A stretch of 11,177 nt of DNA from Chitinophaga sp. Cy-1792 (GCF_011752935.1 NZ_VWWO01000005.1:1-11177), one strand, 5' to 3'; shown: positions 1 through 8,487, numbered from the stretch's first letter. The notes: generated by a model not told the origin, from the sequence alone. Numbers and translations are program-made.

Positions 1-638
1 TCCTGAAGAACATCCATACCACCATGAAGGTATATAACGAGTACGGCCCCACGGAAACAACGGTAGGTTGTATCGTTACAGAACTACACCCGGATAAGCC
101 GGTGATCATCGGTAAGCCGATATCCGGCACATCGATCTATATCCTGGATGCCATGCAACAGCTGGTACCGGTAGGGGTGACCGGAGAGATCTATATTGCC
201 GGCGCAGGCGTAGCCAATGGCTATCTGCATCAGCCGGAGCTGACGGCAAAGAAGTTTGTAGCGGCACCTTTCGGCAATGGCCTGGCCTATCGTACGGGCG
301 ACCTGGCCCGCTGGCTGCCAGATGGCAACATTGTGTTCATCGGCAGAAAAGATGACCAGGTTAAAATCCGTGGTTACCGCATAGAGTTGGGAGAGATAGA
401 AACCGCCGTGCTGGGCACTCCTGGTGTGGAAACCGCGGTAGTATTGGCCCGCTCCGGCAACGAAGGCGAAAAGGAGCTGGCCGCCTACATCACCGGCAAG
501 GAACTACATGTAACGGATATACGTAATTATCTGTCCGGCATGCTGCCAGCGTATATGATCCCTGCTCACTTTGTGGTACTGGACGAGTTGCCGCTGACCA
601 CTAACGGGAAGGTAGACCGCAAACGGCTGCCTGATCCC
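1..638 (+). other. Adenylation domain A1, C-terminal part only
   Basis: Only cores A5 to A10 are inside the window: NEYGPTETT (residues 5-13), GEIYIAGAGVANGYL (54-68), YRTGDL (89-94), GRKDDQVKIRG (107-117) with RIELGEIE, and NGKVDR (194-199) with the invariant lysine 196. Aligned to GrsA PheA, the last pocket positions read Glu (322), Val (330), Gly (331) and Lys (517). The positions that discriminate best (235, 236, 239, 278, 299, 301) lie upstream of the window. The E-V-G-K ending is the same as in the known Asn code DLTKLGEVGK, but several codes share it in part, so substrate assignment is weak. Confidence 0.95.
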
Positions 639-3600
639 GCAGGTGTCAACACCTATGCCAGCGTTACATATGTAGCGCCCCGCACCGACGCACAAATCCA
701 CCTGGCCGCGGTACTGGAAGAAGTACTGAAGAAAAAGCAGGTAGGTCTGCGGGACGATTTCTTCCTGCTGGGAGGTGATTCCATTAAATCTATCCAGGTA
801 GTATCCCGTTTGAAACAACGCGGTTACTCCCTTAAAATACAGGATGTGCTGCTTACGCCAGTGGTGGAGCAGCTGTCAGAAAAGATGGAGCTGGTGACCC
901 GGTATGCTTCTCAGGCAACGGTATCGGGTCTGGTAGGGCTCACGCCTATCCAGCAGTATTTCCTGGAACAGGACACTGCGTATGCCGGTCATTATAACCA
1001 GTCGGTGTTATTATTCAGTGCGACCTCAGTAGCGCTAGCGAGCTTACAGGCGGCACTGGACCATCTCTGGCTGCATCACGATGCGCTGCGGATGGTATAC
1101 CGCCACGAAGTCGGCAGCTGGATACAGGAAAACAAAGGTGCTGACACGGCGGCCGTACTGGAAGTGCTGGACTATGCGCATGAATCGGCCTTTGCAGCTG
1201 CCTGCGACCGCATACAAAGCAGCTTCCGGCTGTCGGAAGGCCCCTTGTTCAAAGCGGCCTTATTCCGCGGCGCCGATGGCGACCGCCTGCTGCTGGCCGC
1301 TCATCATCTGGTAGTGGACGGCGTTTCCTGGCGCATCCTGCTGGACGACCTGTCGCAGTTGTATAGCCAGCATAGCAGCGGCATACCTTTGCAGCTGCCG
1401 CAGAAAACAGATGCCTATGCCTGGTGGTCGGGCCAGCTGCAAGCCTATGCACAGAGTGAAGCGCTGGCTGCTGCTGCCCCTTATTGGGAGCAGATCAGCA
1501 CCGCCAGCGTCCCCCCGTTGCCGTTAGATCATGCGCAGGGCAGTAACCAGGCGCGTGATGCGGTGTCGCAATCCTTTTTGCTGGACAGCACTAGCACCAC
1601 GCAGCTGCTTACACGCTGCTACAGCGCCTATCGCACAGAAGTGAACGATGTGCTGCTATCCGCGCTGGGACTGGCCTTACGTGAGACGTTCGGTCTGCCG
1701 CAGGCGCTGGTGACGCTGGAAGGTCATGGAAGGGAAGATATCGGTGGCGGCGTAGATGTAACCCGCACAGTAGGCTGGTTCACGACACTGTTCCCCGTGT
1801 TGCTGGACCTGGAGCAGCCGGATGCCATCAGTCAGCTGATCGCGGTAAAGGAACACCTGCACCGGGTGCCGGACAAAGGTATTGGCTATGGTGTGCTACG
1901 TTACCTGGGCGGCAAAAAAGATGAGCTGCAACCACAGATAGCCTTCAACTACCTGGGCGACTTTGGCACAGGTGCCGGGAACGATGAGGCCCCGCAGTTC
2001 TCCTTCATCGGCGACTATCACGGCCTGGAAGTAGCGCCGGAACGGTTACGCAGCACGGTACTCAATGTATCAGGCATGGTGGTGGCAGGGCAGCTGCGGA
2101 TGACCATCGGCTACAGCAAGGCCCAGTTTGAGGAAGCAACCGTGCGCAGGCTCTTGTCCGCTTTAGAACAACAATTACAACAGCTTATCACAACGCTGGC
2201 TGCAATAAATCAAACATATCCTACCCCGGTAGATCTCTCCTTTAAAGGATTAAGTCTGGCAGAAGTGGTCGCGCTGAACAAAGACGGCGACCTGGAAGAT
2301 GTATACCCGCTCAGTCCTTTGCAGGAAGGCCTGTATTATCACTGGTTAAGTGATCCGGCGGCGCCGTTCTATTTTGAACAGATGAACTACCGGCTGCAAG
2401 GCCCGCTGGACATTTCGGCACTTAAAGAGAGTTATTTACAGCTGACTGCCCGTCATGCCGTGCTACGTACGCATTTCATGCAGCGACCCGATGCGCGGGT
2501 GTTACAGGTAGTAAGAAAAAATGTACCACCGGTATTTGAATATATCACTAACAACGAAGCAGATGCCGCTGTTTATAGGGATGCAGACCGCTCCCGCGGC
2601 TTTGACCTGCATACCGGTTCACAGATGCGGCTGACCATCGTGGCATTGGGCAACGATACCTACGACTTTATCTGGAGCCATCATCATATCCTGATGGATG
2701 GATGGTGTGTGGGCATCCTCATCCGGGAGTTCTTCCAGATCTATTATAGCCTGGTAGAACACAACACCCTGCAGTTGCCGCCGGTGCATCCGTATTCCGA
2801 CTATATCCGGTGGCTCACCGGGTCAGCGCAGGGATCATCATTGGCATACTGGAAGGAATACTTATCCGGCTACGAAACATTGAGCAGTGTGCCGGGACAT
2901 ACCGACCGGGAGCCTGGCAGGTATGAAGGCCGGAAAAAGCAGCTGGCAATAACCGGAACGCTGCGGCAGCAGATCAGCCAGTATTGCGGTAGGCATGGCA
3001 TCACGGAAAATACCTTTTTCCAGGTGATGTGGGGCATCTTGCTTGGCCGGTACAATAACACAGCAGACGTTGTATTTGGCAGCATCGTATCAGGCCGGCC
3101 GGCAGAGGTAAAAGGTATCGAAGAGATGATCGGGCTTTTTATCAATACCATCCCCGTGCGCATACGTATGAACACCGATGTTACGGTAGAAGCATTGCTG
3201 AAAACCGTGCAGCAGGAAGCTATTGAAGGTGTGTCGCACCACCAGGTGCAGCTCGCTGAAATACAGCAGGAGAGCGGCCCCGGAAGAAAACTTTTCGATC
3301 ATGTGATCATCTTTGAAAATTATCCGGTAAAGGAGCTGGTAGCTGCAGAAATGAAAACAGGTGCACTGGAACTGCTCTCTTCCGATGTATTTGAACAAAC
3401 CAGCTATGATCTCAGCATCGTGATCGTGCCGGGCGAAACTGTCCGCATCACCTTTGACTATAACCGCTACTGTTATGATGACCAGCTGATCGGCCAGCTG
3501 CAACAGCATTTGCTGCAACTGATCGAAGCAGCGATGACAGATACCCGGACCACCGTACATCAGCTGGATTATCTCGGTACCGCCGAAAAGCAACTGCAGT

Positions 3601-6600
3601 TGCATGCCTTCAATACCGTGTCGCCGGAAAGACTTCCCGAAAAAACGGTGTTGCAGCTTTTTGAAGAACAGGTGAAGCTGTCGCCGGGCAATACTGCGCT
3701 CTATTTTGATGGCGCCACCCTTACCTATAAAGAACTAAATGACTATGCCAACCAGCTTGCGCACTGCCTGCAACGGCAACATCATATCGGAGCCAATGAC
3801 CTGGTGGGTATTCACCTGGAAAGAAGCGAATGGACCATTGTGGCCATCTGGGGTATCCTGAAAGCTGGCGGCGCTTATGTGCCGGTAGATCCCGATTATC
3901 CGCAGGAGCGTATTACACATATGCTCACCGACAGTGCCTGCAAAACACTGGTAGATGCGGCTTTCCTGCAACAGTTCAAGGCAACGCAGGACCAGTACAG
4001 TAAAGAACCGGTGCTGACTGCGCCTTTACCTGGGCAGCTGGCTTATGTAATCTATACTTCCGGCTCTACGGGCCGTTCCAAAGGAGTACAGATCACCCAC
4101 CGAAACCTGCTGCACTCTACGGTACAACGCCAACGCACCTACGAAAATGTGTTGTCTTTCCTGTTGTTGTCGTCTTACGCATTCGACAGTTCGGTAGCAG
4201 GCATCTTTGGTACGCTCTGCGAAGGGGGATGTCTCAATATGGTGAAAGGCAGTGATGTAGCAGATACAGGTGCCCTGGCAGATTTCATCTGCACACAGCA
4301 GGTCAGTCACCTGCTTACGGTGCCGTCTTATTATCAGCAGCTGCTGATAAAACTGGCAGGCCGCCACCATGCCTTGCGGCAAGTGATCGTAGCAGGAGAG
4401 ACCTGCACCGCGCAGCTGGTAGACCTTCACTTTGCCACGGAAGGCATGGCGCATTGTGATCTCTTTAATGAATACGGCCCTACCGAATGTGCGGTATGGA
4501 GCAGTTATCATCAATATGAAAAAGGAAAGGCATTGAATACGATCGGCAAACCGATTGCCAACACACGCATCTACCTGCTGGATGACCACCTGCAATTATT
4601 GCCGGTAGGGACGACAGGAGAGATCTGTATTGGCGGTGATGGCCTTTCCCCCGGCTATCTCAACCGGCCGGAGCTGACGATGGAGAAATTTGTGGAAGAC
4701 CCTTTCTGTAAAGGTGAACGTATGTACCGCACTGGCGACCTTGCCCGCTGGCTGCCCGATGGTAATATTGAATTTATCGGTCGGAAAGATGACCAGGTGA
4801 AGATCCGCGGATATCGTATTGAGCTGGGAGAGATAGAAAAAGTATTGCAGATATGCACCGGTGTAGATGCAGCAGTGGTGATCACCCACAGCAGGATCAA
4901 CGGAGAGAAGGAGCTGGTGGCCTATGTGACAGGAAGTGAACCATTAGAGGCCACACTGCTGAGAACCGAAATGGCCGTGCATCTGCCGCCGTATATGTTG
5001 CCTGCCCGTTTTGTACAGCTGGATACTTTCCCACTCACACCTAATGGCAAAGTTGACCGCAAACATATGCCTGATCCGGATGGTATTGCGATGGATTCCG
5101 GTGTCGGTTATGTAGCGCCGCGCAATAGTACAGAAGCCCGGCTGGCAGACATCTGGCAGGAGATCCTTGGTGTGGCGCAGGTAGGCATGCTGGACGATTT
5201 CTTCCTGCTGGGCGGCCATAGTTTGAAAGTGACACGGCTGGCGGGTATGATCCATCAGCAATTTGAGGTGAAGCTGGGCATTGCACAGCTCTTTACTGTC
5301 ACCGTGCTGGAAGCACAGGCACAGCTGATCACCGGTGCCCGCCGTAAAGTCTTTGCCAACATCCAATCGCTGCCGGAGCAACTGCATTATGCATTGTCTG
5401 CCGCGCAGCGCCGCCTCTGGGCATTGAGCCAGTCTGAGGAGGGTAACATCGGCTACAACATGCCGGGTGTATACCGTTTGACTGGAGCACTCGATGTAAC
5501 GGCCTGGCAGCAGGCATTGCAACGGCTTACTGCCCGCCATGAGATTTTGAGGACAGTTTTTAAAGAAGCAGAAAATGGGGAGATCAGGCAGTTCATCCTG
5601 CCAGCGGAAGCCATGACGCCGACCTTCATTTATGAAGATCTGCGCGGGGTTGTGCAACAGGAAGATGTGTTGCAGGCGGCCATCCGAAAAGAGGCCATGC
5701 AGCCATTCGATCTCGCCAACGGGCCACTGATCCGTGTTTCACTGTATCGTATACAGGACCATGAATGGGTGTTCAGTTATGTACTGCATCATATTATCAG
5801 CGATGGCTGGTCGATGCAGGTGCTCAGCGATGAGCTGCTGCAACTTTACTATCACGCAGCGCCGCTGCCCCCATTGCGGTTCCACTATAAAGATTATGCC
5901 GCCTGGCAACAACTGAAAGGGCAGGAGGCCGCAGATCAGCAATACTGGTTGCAGCAGTTTGAAGAAGAAGTACCGGTGCTGGCCCTCGCAGGCGACAAGC
6001 CCCGTCCACCAGTGAAAACATACAACGGTGCAGCCGTAAACAAACGGCTATCTGCCACGCTTACCCGCGCACTTAAAAAGATCGCAGCGGAAGAAGGTAG
6101 TACACTCTTCATGGGATTGCTGGCAGGGGTGAATGCATTGCTCCACCGTTATACCCATCAGGAAGATATAGTGATTGGAAGTCCTGTTGCCGGCAGGGAC
6201 CATATTGACCTGGAAAAGCAGATTGGTTTTTATATCAACACGCTTCCGCTGCGTACGCGCTTTAAAGGAACGGAAAGTTTCCGGCAGTTGCTGCGTCATA
6301 TCCGCGAGGTTACATTGAGTGCCTATGAACATCAGCACTATCCTTTTGATGCGCTGGTGGATGCTTTGCAGCTTCGCCGTGATGTAAGCCGTAACCCCTT
6401 GTTTGATGTATGGGTGGTATTGCAGAACCAGGATGCAAACGCACATCATGAAGGCCCCCTCACTGTGAGCGGCTACGAGGCCGCAGAAAATCTCATCTGC
6501 CGCTTTGATTTGCTCTTCAATTTTGTGGAGACAGGAGAGGAGATCCATGTAGGACTTTTATACAACACAGATATCTACCAGGAAAGCACCGCACAGCAAC

Positions 6601-8456
6601 TGACCAGCCACCTGGAACAATTGCTGGAAGCCGCGGTGACAGCTGCCGATAAGGAATTGGTGCACCTCGATTTCCTGACAACGGCAGAAAAACAATCCCA
6701 CTTATCGTCTGGTGGTCAGGCCGTAGCCGGACATTGGACCGGTGAAACCGTTACCACCCTCTTTGAAGCCCAGGCCGCTGCCACACCGGATCATACTGCG
6801 CTGGTATTTGATGTGAGGCGCCTTACTTACCGCGAGCTGAATGAAACGGCTAACCGCATGGCGGCTCATCTCCGCACCACCTGTGATCTCCGGCCTGACG
6901 ACCTGGTAGCCATCCGCCTGGAGCGCAGCGAGTGGCTGATCGTGGCAATGATCGCCGTGATGAAGGCTGGCGCCGCCTATGTGCCCATTGATCCCGAGTA
7001 CCCGGCAGAAAGAGTGGATTACATGATGACAGACAGTCGGTGCAAAGCCTGCATAGATGATAACTGGCTCCAAACATTCCTGGAGCACGCTCCTGATTAC
7101 GATGGTGCTAACCTGCCTGCCATCAGTGGGGCACAGCACCTGGCCTATGTGATCTATACCTCCGGTTCCACAGGGCATCCCAAAGGGGTGATGATCACGC
7201 ATGCAGCCATCGTAGACTATACCGCCGGCATTATAACGAGAACGAATATCCGCGATTGCAGGCGTTTCGGACTGGTATCCACCATTGCAGCTGATCTTGG
7301 TAATACCGTTATTTATCCTGCCTTGCTCACTGGCGGAGAGTTACACCTGTTCACTGCTGCCGCCGTGATGAACCCGGAAGTCATGCAGCATGCGGAGCTG
7401 GATTGCGTGAAGATCGTGCCTTCACATTGGAAGGCCTTGCAGGGTGCGCACCATGCTTTCATTCCGCTCAAGTGCCTCATATTCGGCGGTGAGCAGCTCA
7501 CCATGGATGTGATCCGGTTGCTGCAATCTGCTGGCGCTACCTGCCAGGTATATAACCACTACGGCCCTTCCGAAACCACCGTAGGCAAGCTGGCGCGCCA
7601 GATTAATATTCACGATCAACATCTTGCTATCTCGCTGGGCATTCCTTTCGGCAACAACTATGTATACCTGCTTGATGACTATCAGCAGCTGGTGCCGTCC
7701 GGCGCTGCCGGAGAGATCTGCATCGGCGGAGAAGGCCTCGCCATGGGATACCTGCACCGCCCGGATGCTACCGCAGAAAAATTTGTGAACGATCCTTTCC
7801 GTGATAATGCCAGGATCTACCGTACCGGTGACCTTGGACGTAGGCTGCATGACGGCAGCATTGCTTTCATCGGCCGTAAAGACGACCAGGTGAAGATCAG
7901 GGGCTTCCGGATAGAGCCGGGAGAAATCACCAATGTGCTGTTGCGGCAGTCGCATATCACATCGGCCATCGTGATGGCAGTGGATGGCGCCTCCGCTGAA
8001 AAGCAGCTGGTAGCCTGGTTTTCGGCTGGCAGTGAGTTTGATCTCGCCGACTTGCGTAACAGCTTGCAAACCTCGTTGCCTGCTTATATGATGCCTGCAC
8101 ATTTTGTTCGTATGGATATGCTGCCGCTCACCGCCAACGGTAAGATCGACCGCAGGGCATTGCCGCTGCCCGATGCGCAAAGCGCTACATCGGCTACGGC
8201 ATATGTAGCACCGCGTACAGAAGTGGAAGAACAGCTGGTGGCCATCTGGAGCGAAGTGCTGGAAGCCGGTAAAGACAAGATCGGTATCAAAGACAGCTTC
8301 TTTGATCTCGGAGGACACAGCCTCAAAGCGATCAGAATCGTGCTGCGTATCCACGAGCAGTTCAACGTCGAAATAGATCTGACAAACTTTTTCCTGGAAC
8401 CTAATATCGAAGCGCTGGCGGAAGAAATAGAAAACATCCGCTGGATGCAGCAGTAA
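1..8456 (+). CDS. Nonribosomal peptide synthetase, 5'-truncated by window: (A)-T-E / C-A-T / C-A-T
   Basis: Multimodular NRPS that activates and joins amino acids on phosphopantetheine carriers in the cytoplasm. The reading frame is open from base 3, so the ATG at 24 is internal (it precedes the A5 core NEYGPTE) and the true start lies upstream. Residues here and in the domain entries count from that ATG. Order: adenylation tail 1-205, carrier 216-285 (Ser253), epimerase 300-735, DCL-type condensation 755-1185, adenylation 1205-1682, carrier 1697-1765 (Ser1733), LCL-type condensation 1786-2215, adenylation 2240-2712, carrier 2729-2798 (Ser2766). A 12-residue tail follows, then TAA at 8454. 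All visible catalytic motifs are intact. There is no thioesterase or reductase, so the chain must pass to another protein, most simply the NRPS starting at 9479. Module logic: residue 1 D-configured, residue 2 unassigned, residue 3 probably Asp. The NRPS call is certain; product identity is inference. Confidence 0.98.
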   Translation, partial: LKNIHTTMKVYNEYGPTETTVGCIVTELHPDKPVIIGKPISGTSIYILDAMQQLVPVGVTGEIYIAGAGVANGYLHQPELTAKKFVAAPFGNGLAYRTGDLARWLPDGNIVFIGRKDDQVKIRGYRIELGEIETAVLGTPGVETAVVLARSGNEGEKELAAYITGKELHVTDIRNYLSGMLPAYMIPAHFVVLDELPLTTNGKVDRKRLPDPAGVNTYASVTYVAPRTDAQIHLAAVLEEVLKKKQVGLRDDFFLLGGDSIKSIQVVSRLKQRGYSLKIQDVLLTPVVEQLSEKMELVTRYASQATVSGLVGLTPIQQYFLEQDTAYAGHYNQSVLLFSATSVALASLQAALDHLWLHHDALRMVYRHEVGSWIQENKGADTAAVLEVLDYAHESAFAAACDRIQSSFRLSEGPLFKAALFRGADGDRLLLAAHHLVVDGVSWRILLDDLSQLYSQHSSGIPLQLPQKTDAYAWWSGQLQAYAQSEALAAAAPYWEQISTASVPPLPLDHAQGSNQARDAVSQSFLLDSTSTTQLLTRCYSAYRTEVNDVLLSALGLALRETFGLPQALVTLEGHGREDIGGGVDVTRTVGWFTTLFPVLLDLEQPDAISQLIAVKEHLHRVPDKGIGYGVLRYLGGKKDELQPQIAFNYLGDFGTGAGNDEAPQFSFIGDYHGLEVAPERLRSTVLNVSGMVVAGQLRMTIGYSKAQFEEATVRRLLSALEQQLQQLITTLAAINQTYPTPVDLSFKGLSLAEVVALNKDGDLEDVYPLSPLQEGLYYHWLSDPAAPFYFEQMNYRLQGPLDISALKESYLQLTARHAVLRTHFMQRPDARVLQVVRKNVPPVFEYITNNEADAAVYRDADRSRGFDLHTGSQMRLTIVALGNDTYDFIWSHHHILMDGWCVGILIREFFQIYYSLVEHNTLQLPPVHPYSDYIRWLTGSAQGSSLAYWKEYLSGYETLSSVPGHTDREPGRYEGRKKQLAITGTLRQQISQYCGRHGITENTFFQVMWGILLGRYNNTADVVFGSIVSGRPAEVKGIEEMIGLFINTIPVRIRMNTDVTVEALLKTVQQEAIEGVSHHQVQLAEIQQESGPGRKLFDHVIIFENYPVKELVAAEMKTGALELLSSDVFEQTSYDLSIVIVPGETVRITFDYNRYCYDDQLIGQLQQHLLQLIEAAMTDTRTTVHQLDYLGTAEKQLQLHAFNTVSPERLPEKTVLQLFEEQVKLSPGNTALYFDGATLTYKELNDYANQLAHCLQRQHHIGANDLVGIHLERSEWTIVAIWGILKAGGAYVPVDPDYPQERITHMLTDSACKTLVDAAFLQQFKATQDQYSKEPVLTAPLPGQLAYVIYTSGSTGRSKGVQITHRNLLHSTVQRQRTYENVLSFLLLSSYAFDSSVAGIFGTLCEGGCLNMVKGSDVADTGALADFICTQQVSHLLTVPSYYQQLLIKLAGRHHALRQVIVAGETCTAQLVDLHFATEGMAHCDLFNEYGPTECAVWSSYHQYEKGKALNTIGKPIANTRIYLLDDHLQLLPVGTTGEICIGGDGLSPGYLNRPELTMEKFVEDPFCKGERMYRTGDLARWLPDGNIEFIGRKDDQVKIRGYRIELGEIEKVLQICTGVDAAVVITHSRINGEKELVAYVTGSEPLEATLLRTEMAVHLPPYMLPARFVQLDTFPLTPNGKVDRKHMPDPDGIAMDSGVGYVAPRNSTEARLADIWQEILGVAQVGMLDDFFLLGGHSLKVTRLAGMIHQQFEVKLGIAQLFTVTVLEAQAQLITGARRKVFANIQSLPEQLHYALSAAQRRLWALSQSEEGNIGYNMPGVYRLTGALDVTAWQQALQRLTARHEILRTVFKEAENGEIRQFILPAEAMTPTFIYEDLRGVVQQEDVLQAAIRKEAMQPFDLANGPLIRVSLYRIQDHEWVFSYVLHHIISDGWSMQVLSDELLQLYYHAAPLPPLRFHYKDYAAWQQLKGQEAADQQYWLQQFEEEVPVLALAGDKPRPPVKTYNGAAVNKRLSATLTRALKKIAAEEGSTLFMGLLAGVNALLHRYTHQEDIVIGSPVAGRDHIDLEKQIGFYINTLPLRTRFKGTESFRQLLRHIREVTLSAYEHQHYPFDALVDALQLRRDVSRNPLFDVWVVLQNQDANAHHEGPLTVSGYEAAENLICRFDLLFNFVETGEEIHVGLLYNTDIYQESTAQQLTSHLEQLLEAAVTAADKELVHLDFLTTAEKQSHLSSGGQAVAGHWTGETVTTLFEAQAAATPDHTALVFDVRRLTYRELNETANRMAAHLRTTCDLRPDDLVAIRLERSEWLIVAMIAVMKAGAAYVPIDPEYPAERVDYMMTDSRCKACIDDNWLQTFLEHAPDYDGANLPAISGAQHLAYVIYTSGSTGHPKGVMITHAAIVDYTAGIITRTNIRDCRRFGLVSTIAADLGNTVIYPALLTGGELHLFTAAAVMNPEVMQHAELDCVKIVPSHWKALQGAHHAFIPLKCLIFGGEQLTMDVIRLLQSAGATCQVYNHYGPSETTVGKLARQINIHDQHLAISLGIPFGNNYVYLLDDYQQLVPSGAAGEICIGGEGLAMGYLHRPDATAEKFVNDPFRDNARIYRTGDLGRRLHDGSIAFIGRKDDQVKIRGFRIEPGEITNVLLRQSHITSAIVMAVDGASAEKQLVAWFSAGSEFDLADLRNSLQTSLPAYMMPAHFVRMDMLPLTANGKIDRRALPLPDAQSATSATAYVAPRTEVEEQLVAIWSEVLEAGKDKIGIKDSFFDLGGHSLKAIRIVLRIHEQFNVEIDLTNFFLEPNIEALAEEIENIRWMQQ
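669..878 (+). other. Carrier (T/PCP) domain 1, E-domain-partner type
   Basis: Peptidyl carrier with the core DDFFLLGGDSIKSIQ; Ser253 (codon 780-782) is the phosphopantetheine site. Carriers that feed epimerases usually have GGDS rather than GGHS. Here it is GGDSI, while the other two carriers of this protein have GGHSL, which agrees with the E domain that follows. Confidence 0.95.
921..2228 (+). other. Epimerization (E) domain
   Basis: Epimerises the carrier-bound aminoacyl or peptidyl residue at C-alpha from L towards D. All seven E cores are visible: TPIQQYF (307-313), HHLVVDGVSW (427-436) with the catalytic second His428, NDVLLSALG (541-549), EGHGRED (566-572), RTVGWFTTLFP (581-591), PDKGIGYG (616-623) and FNYLG (641-645). 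The EGHGRE and RTVGWF signatures separate it from a condensation domain. Nothing suggests inactivity. The condensation domain downstream has D-donor (DCL) style motifs, which supports a D residue at this position of the peptide. Confidence 0.96.
2286..3578 (+). other. Condensation domain, DCL-type
   Basis: Forms the peptide bond between the epimerised upstream residue and the residue loaded by A2. Visible cores: YPLSPLQEGLYYH (761-773), RHAVLRTHF (810-818), HHILMDGW (887-894) with catalytic His888 and Asp892, YSDYIRW (924-930), IGLFINTIPVR (1036-1046) and the C7-like GRKLFDHVIIFENYP (1087-1101). The LSPLQEG start, the HHILMDGWC form and the FENYP ending are typical of condensation domains that follow an E domain and accept D-configured donors. 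Confidence 0.95.
3636..5069 (+). other. Adenylation domain A2, substrate unassigned
   Basis: Complete adenylation domain: LTYKELNDYANQLA (A1), ILKAGGAYVPVDPDYP (A2), LAYVIYTSGSTGRSKG (A3), NEYGPTE (A5, 1482-1488), GEICIGGDGLSPGYL (A6), YRTGDL (A7), GRKDDQVKIRGYRIELGEIE (A8) and NGKVDR (A10). Pocket residues by eye alignment to GrsA PheA: D1388, S1389, A1392, L1431, I1455, A1457, E1483, V1491, W1492, K1676, giving D-S-A-L-I-A-E-V-W-K. Asp235 shows a normal alpha-amino acid substrate. I do not recognise the code. Glu322 and Trp331 are uncommon, and Ser236/Ala239 suggest a roomy pocket. No epimerase follows, so the residue should stay L. Confidence 0.96.
5112..5318 (+). other. Carrier (T/PCP) domain 2
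   Basis: Peptidyl carrier with the core DDFFLLGGHSLKVTR; Ser1733 is the phosphopantetheine attachment site. GGHSL is the standard form for a carrier followed directly by an LCL condensation domain. Its DNA is close to that of carrier 1 around the serine: 737-772 against 5177-5212 differ at 3 of 36 bases by eye. Confidence 0.95.
5379..6668 (+). other. Condensation domain, LCL-type
   Basis: Joins the residue of module 2 (expected L) to the residue loaded by A3. Cores: LSAAQRRLWAL (1791-1801), RHEILRTVF (1838-1846), HHIISDGWS (1922-1930) with catalytic His1923 and Asp1927, YKDYAAWQ (1955-1962), IGFYINTLPLRTR (2067-2079), HQHYPFDALVDAL (2103-2115) and RDVSRNPLFDV (2119-2129). The SAAQRRLW and HHIISDGW forms are the LCL pattern. 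It is strongly similar, at DNA level too, to the condensation domain of the downstream NRPS. Confidence 0.95.
6741..8159 (+). other. Adenylation domain A3, predicted L-aspartate
   Basis: Complete adenylation domain: LTYRELNETANRMA (A1), VMKAGAAYVPIDPEYP (A2), LAYVIYTSGSTGHPKG (A3), NHYGPSE (A5, 2511-2517), GEICIGGEGLAMGYL (A6), YRTGDL (A7), GRKDDQVKIRGFRIEPGEI (A8) and NGKIDR (A10). Pocket by eye alignment to GrsA PheA: D2424, L2425, T2428, K2463, I2486, G2488, H2512, V2520, G2521, K2707, giving D-L-T-K-I-G-H-V-G-K. The known Asp code DLTKVGHIGK differs only by two Val/Ile exchanges. Asn codes normally have Glu where this has His (position 322), so Asp is favoured. The adjacent SyrP-like hydroxylase fits Asp. 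The AADLGNT A4 region replaces the usual FDxSV, and A8 has EPGEIT for ELGEIE; both are mild variants. Confidence 0.93.
8208..8456 (+). other. Carrier (T/PCP) domain 3 plus C-terminal tail
   Basis: Last carrier of the protein, core DSFFDLGGHSLKAIR with attachment site Ser2766. The protein ends soon after the carrier fold; the final residues EEIENIRWMQQ form a short charged tail. There is no thioesterase, reductase or further condensation domain. The next NRPS begins with a TubC-type docking domain, and such domains are known to bind short C-terminal peptides of their partner, so this tail is the likely docking peptide. The domain is certain; the docking role is inferred from position. Confidence 0.88.
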
Positions 8457-8487
8457 ATCATTTATCTATCCCAGAAAACTCAGTTAC
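8457..8487 (+). promoter_or_regulatory. Short intergenic leader before the hydroxylase gene
   Basis: These 31 bases separate the NRPS stop from the hydroxylase ATG. They are AT-rich, have no Shine-Dalgarno sequence, and show neither a convincing Bacteroidota promoter (TTTG around -33 with TAnnTTTG around -7) nor a hairpin terminator. The sensible reading is read-through transcription, with initiation on an A-rich, SD-free leader (CCAGAAAAC ending about 8 bases before the ATG). Confidence 0.35.

Noticed and set aside
24..26. ATG at 24 as the start of the first NRPS
   Set aside because: The same frame is open back to base 3 and the codon lies inside an adenylation domain just before core A5, so the gene begins upstream of the window.
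921..2228. Reading the E domain as another condensation domain
   Set aside because: EGHGRED, RTVGWFTTLFP and FNYLG are epimerase cores, and it is followed directly by a true condensation domain without an intervening adenylation domain.
328..7930. Repeated A8-region DNA (GATGACCAGGT-type) in the three adenylation domains as a functional repeat
   Set aside because: It encodes the conserved GRKDDQVKIRG core in each domain; protein constraint explains it without a DNA-level role.
7422..8354. Long minus-strand open frame (310 codons), and shorter ones at 4944-5657 and 4026-4595
   Set aside because: They lie wholly antisense to conserved NRPS domains. Their translations are rich in Cys, His and Gln with no recognisable domain; they are shadows of the + strand coding bias.
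8418..8487. Chain-terminating domain or transcription terminator after the first NRPS
   Set aside because: Only a 12-residue tail follows the last carrier, with no GxSxG thioesterase or reductase motif, and the 31-base gap has no hairpin followed by a T-run.
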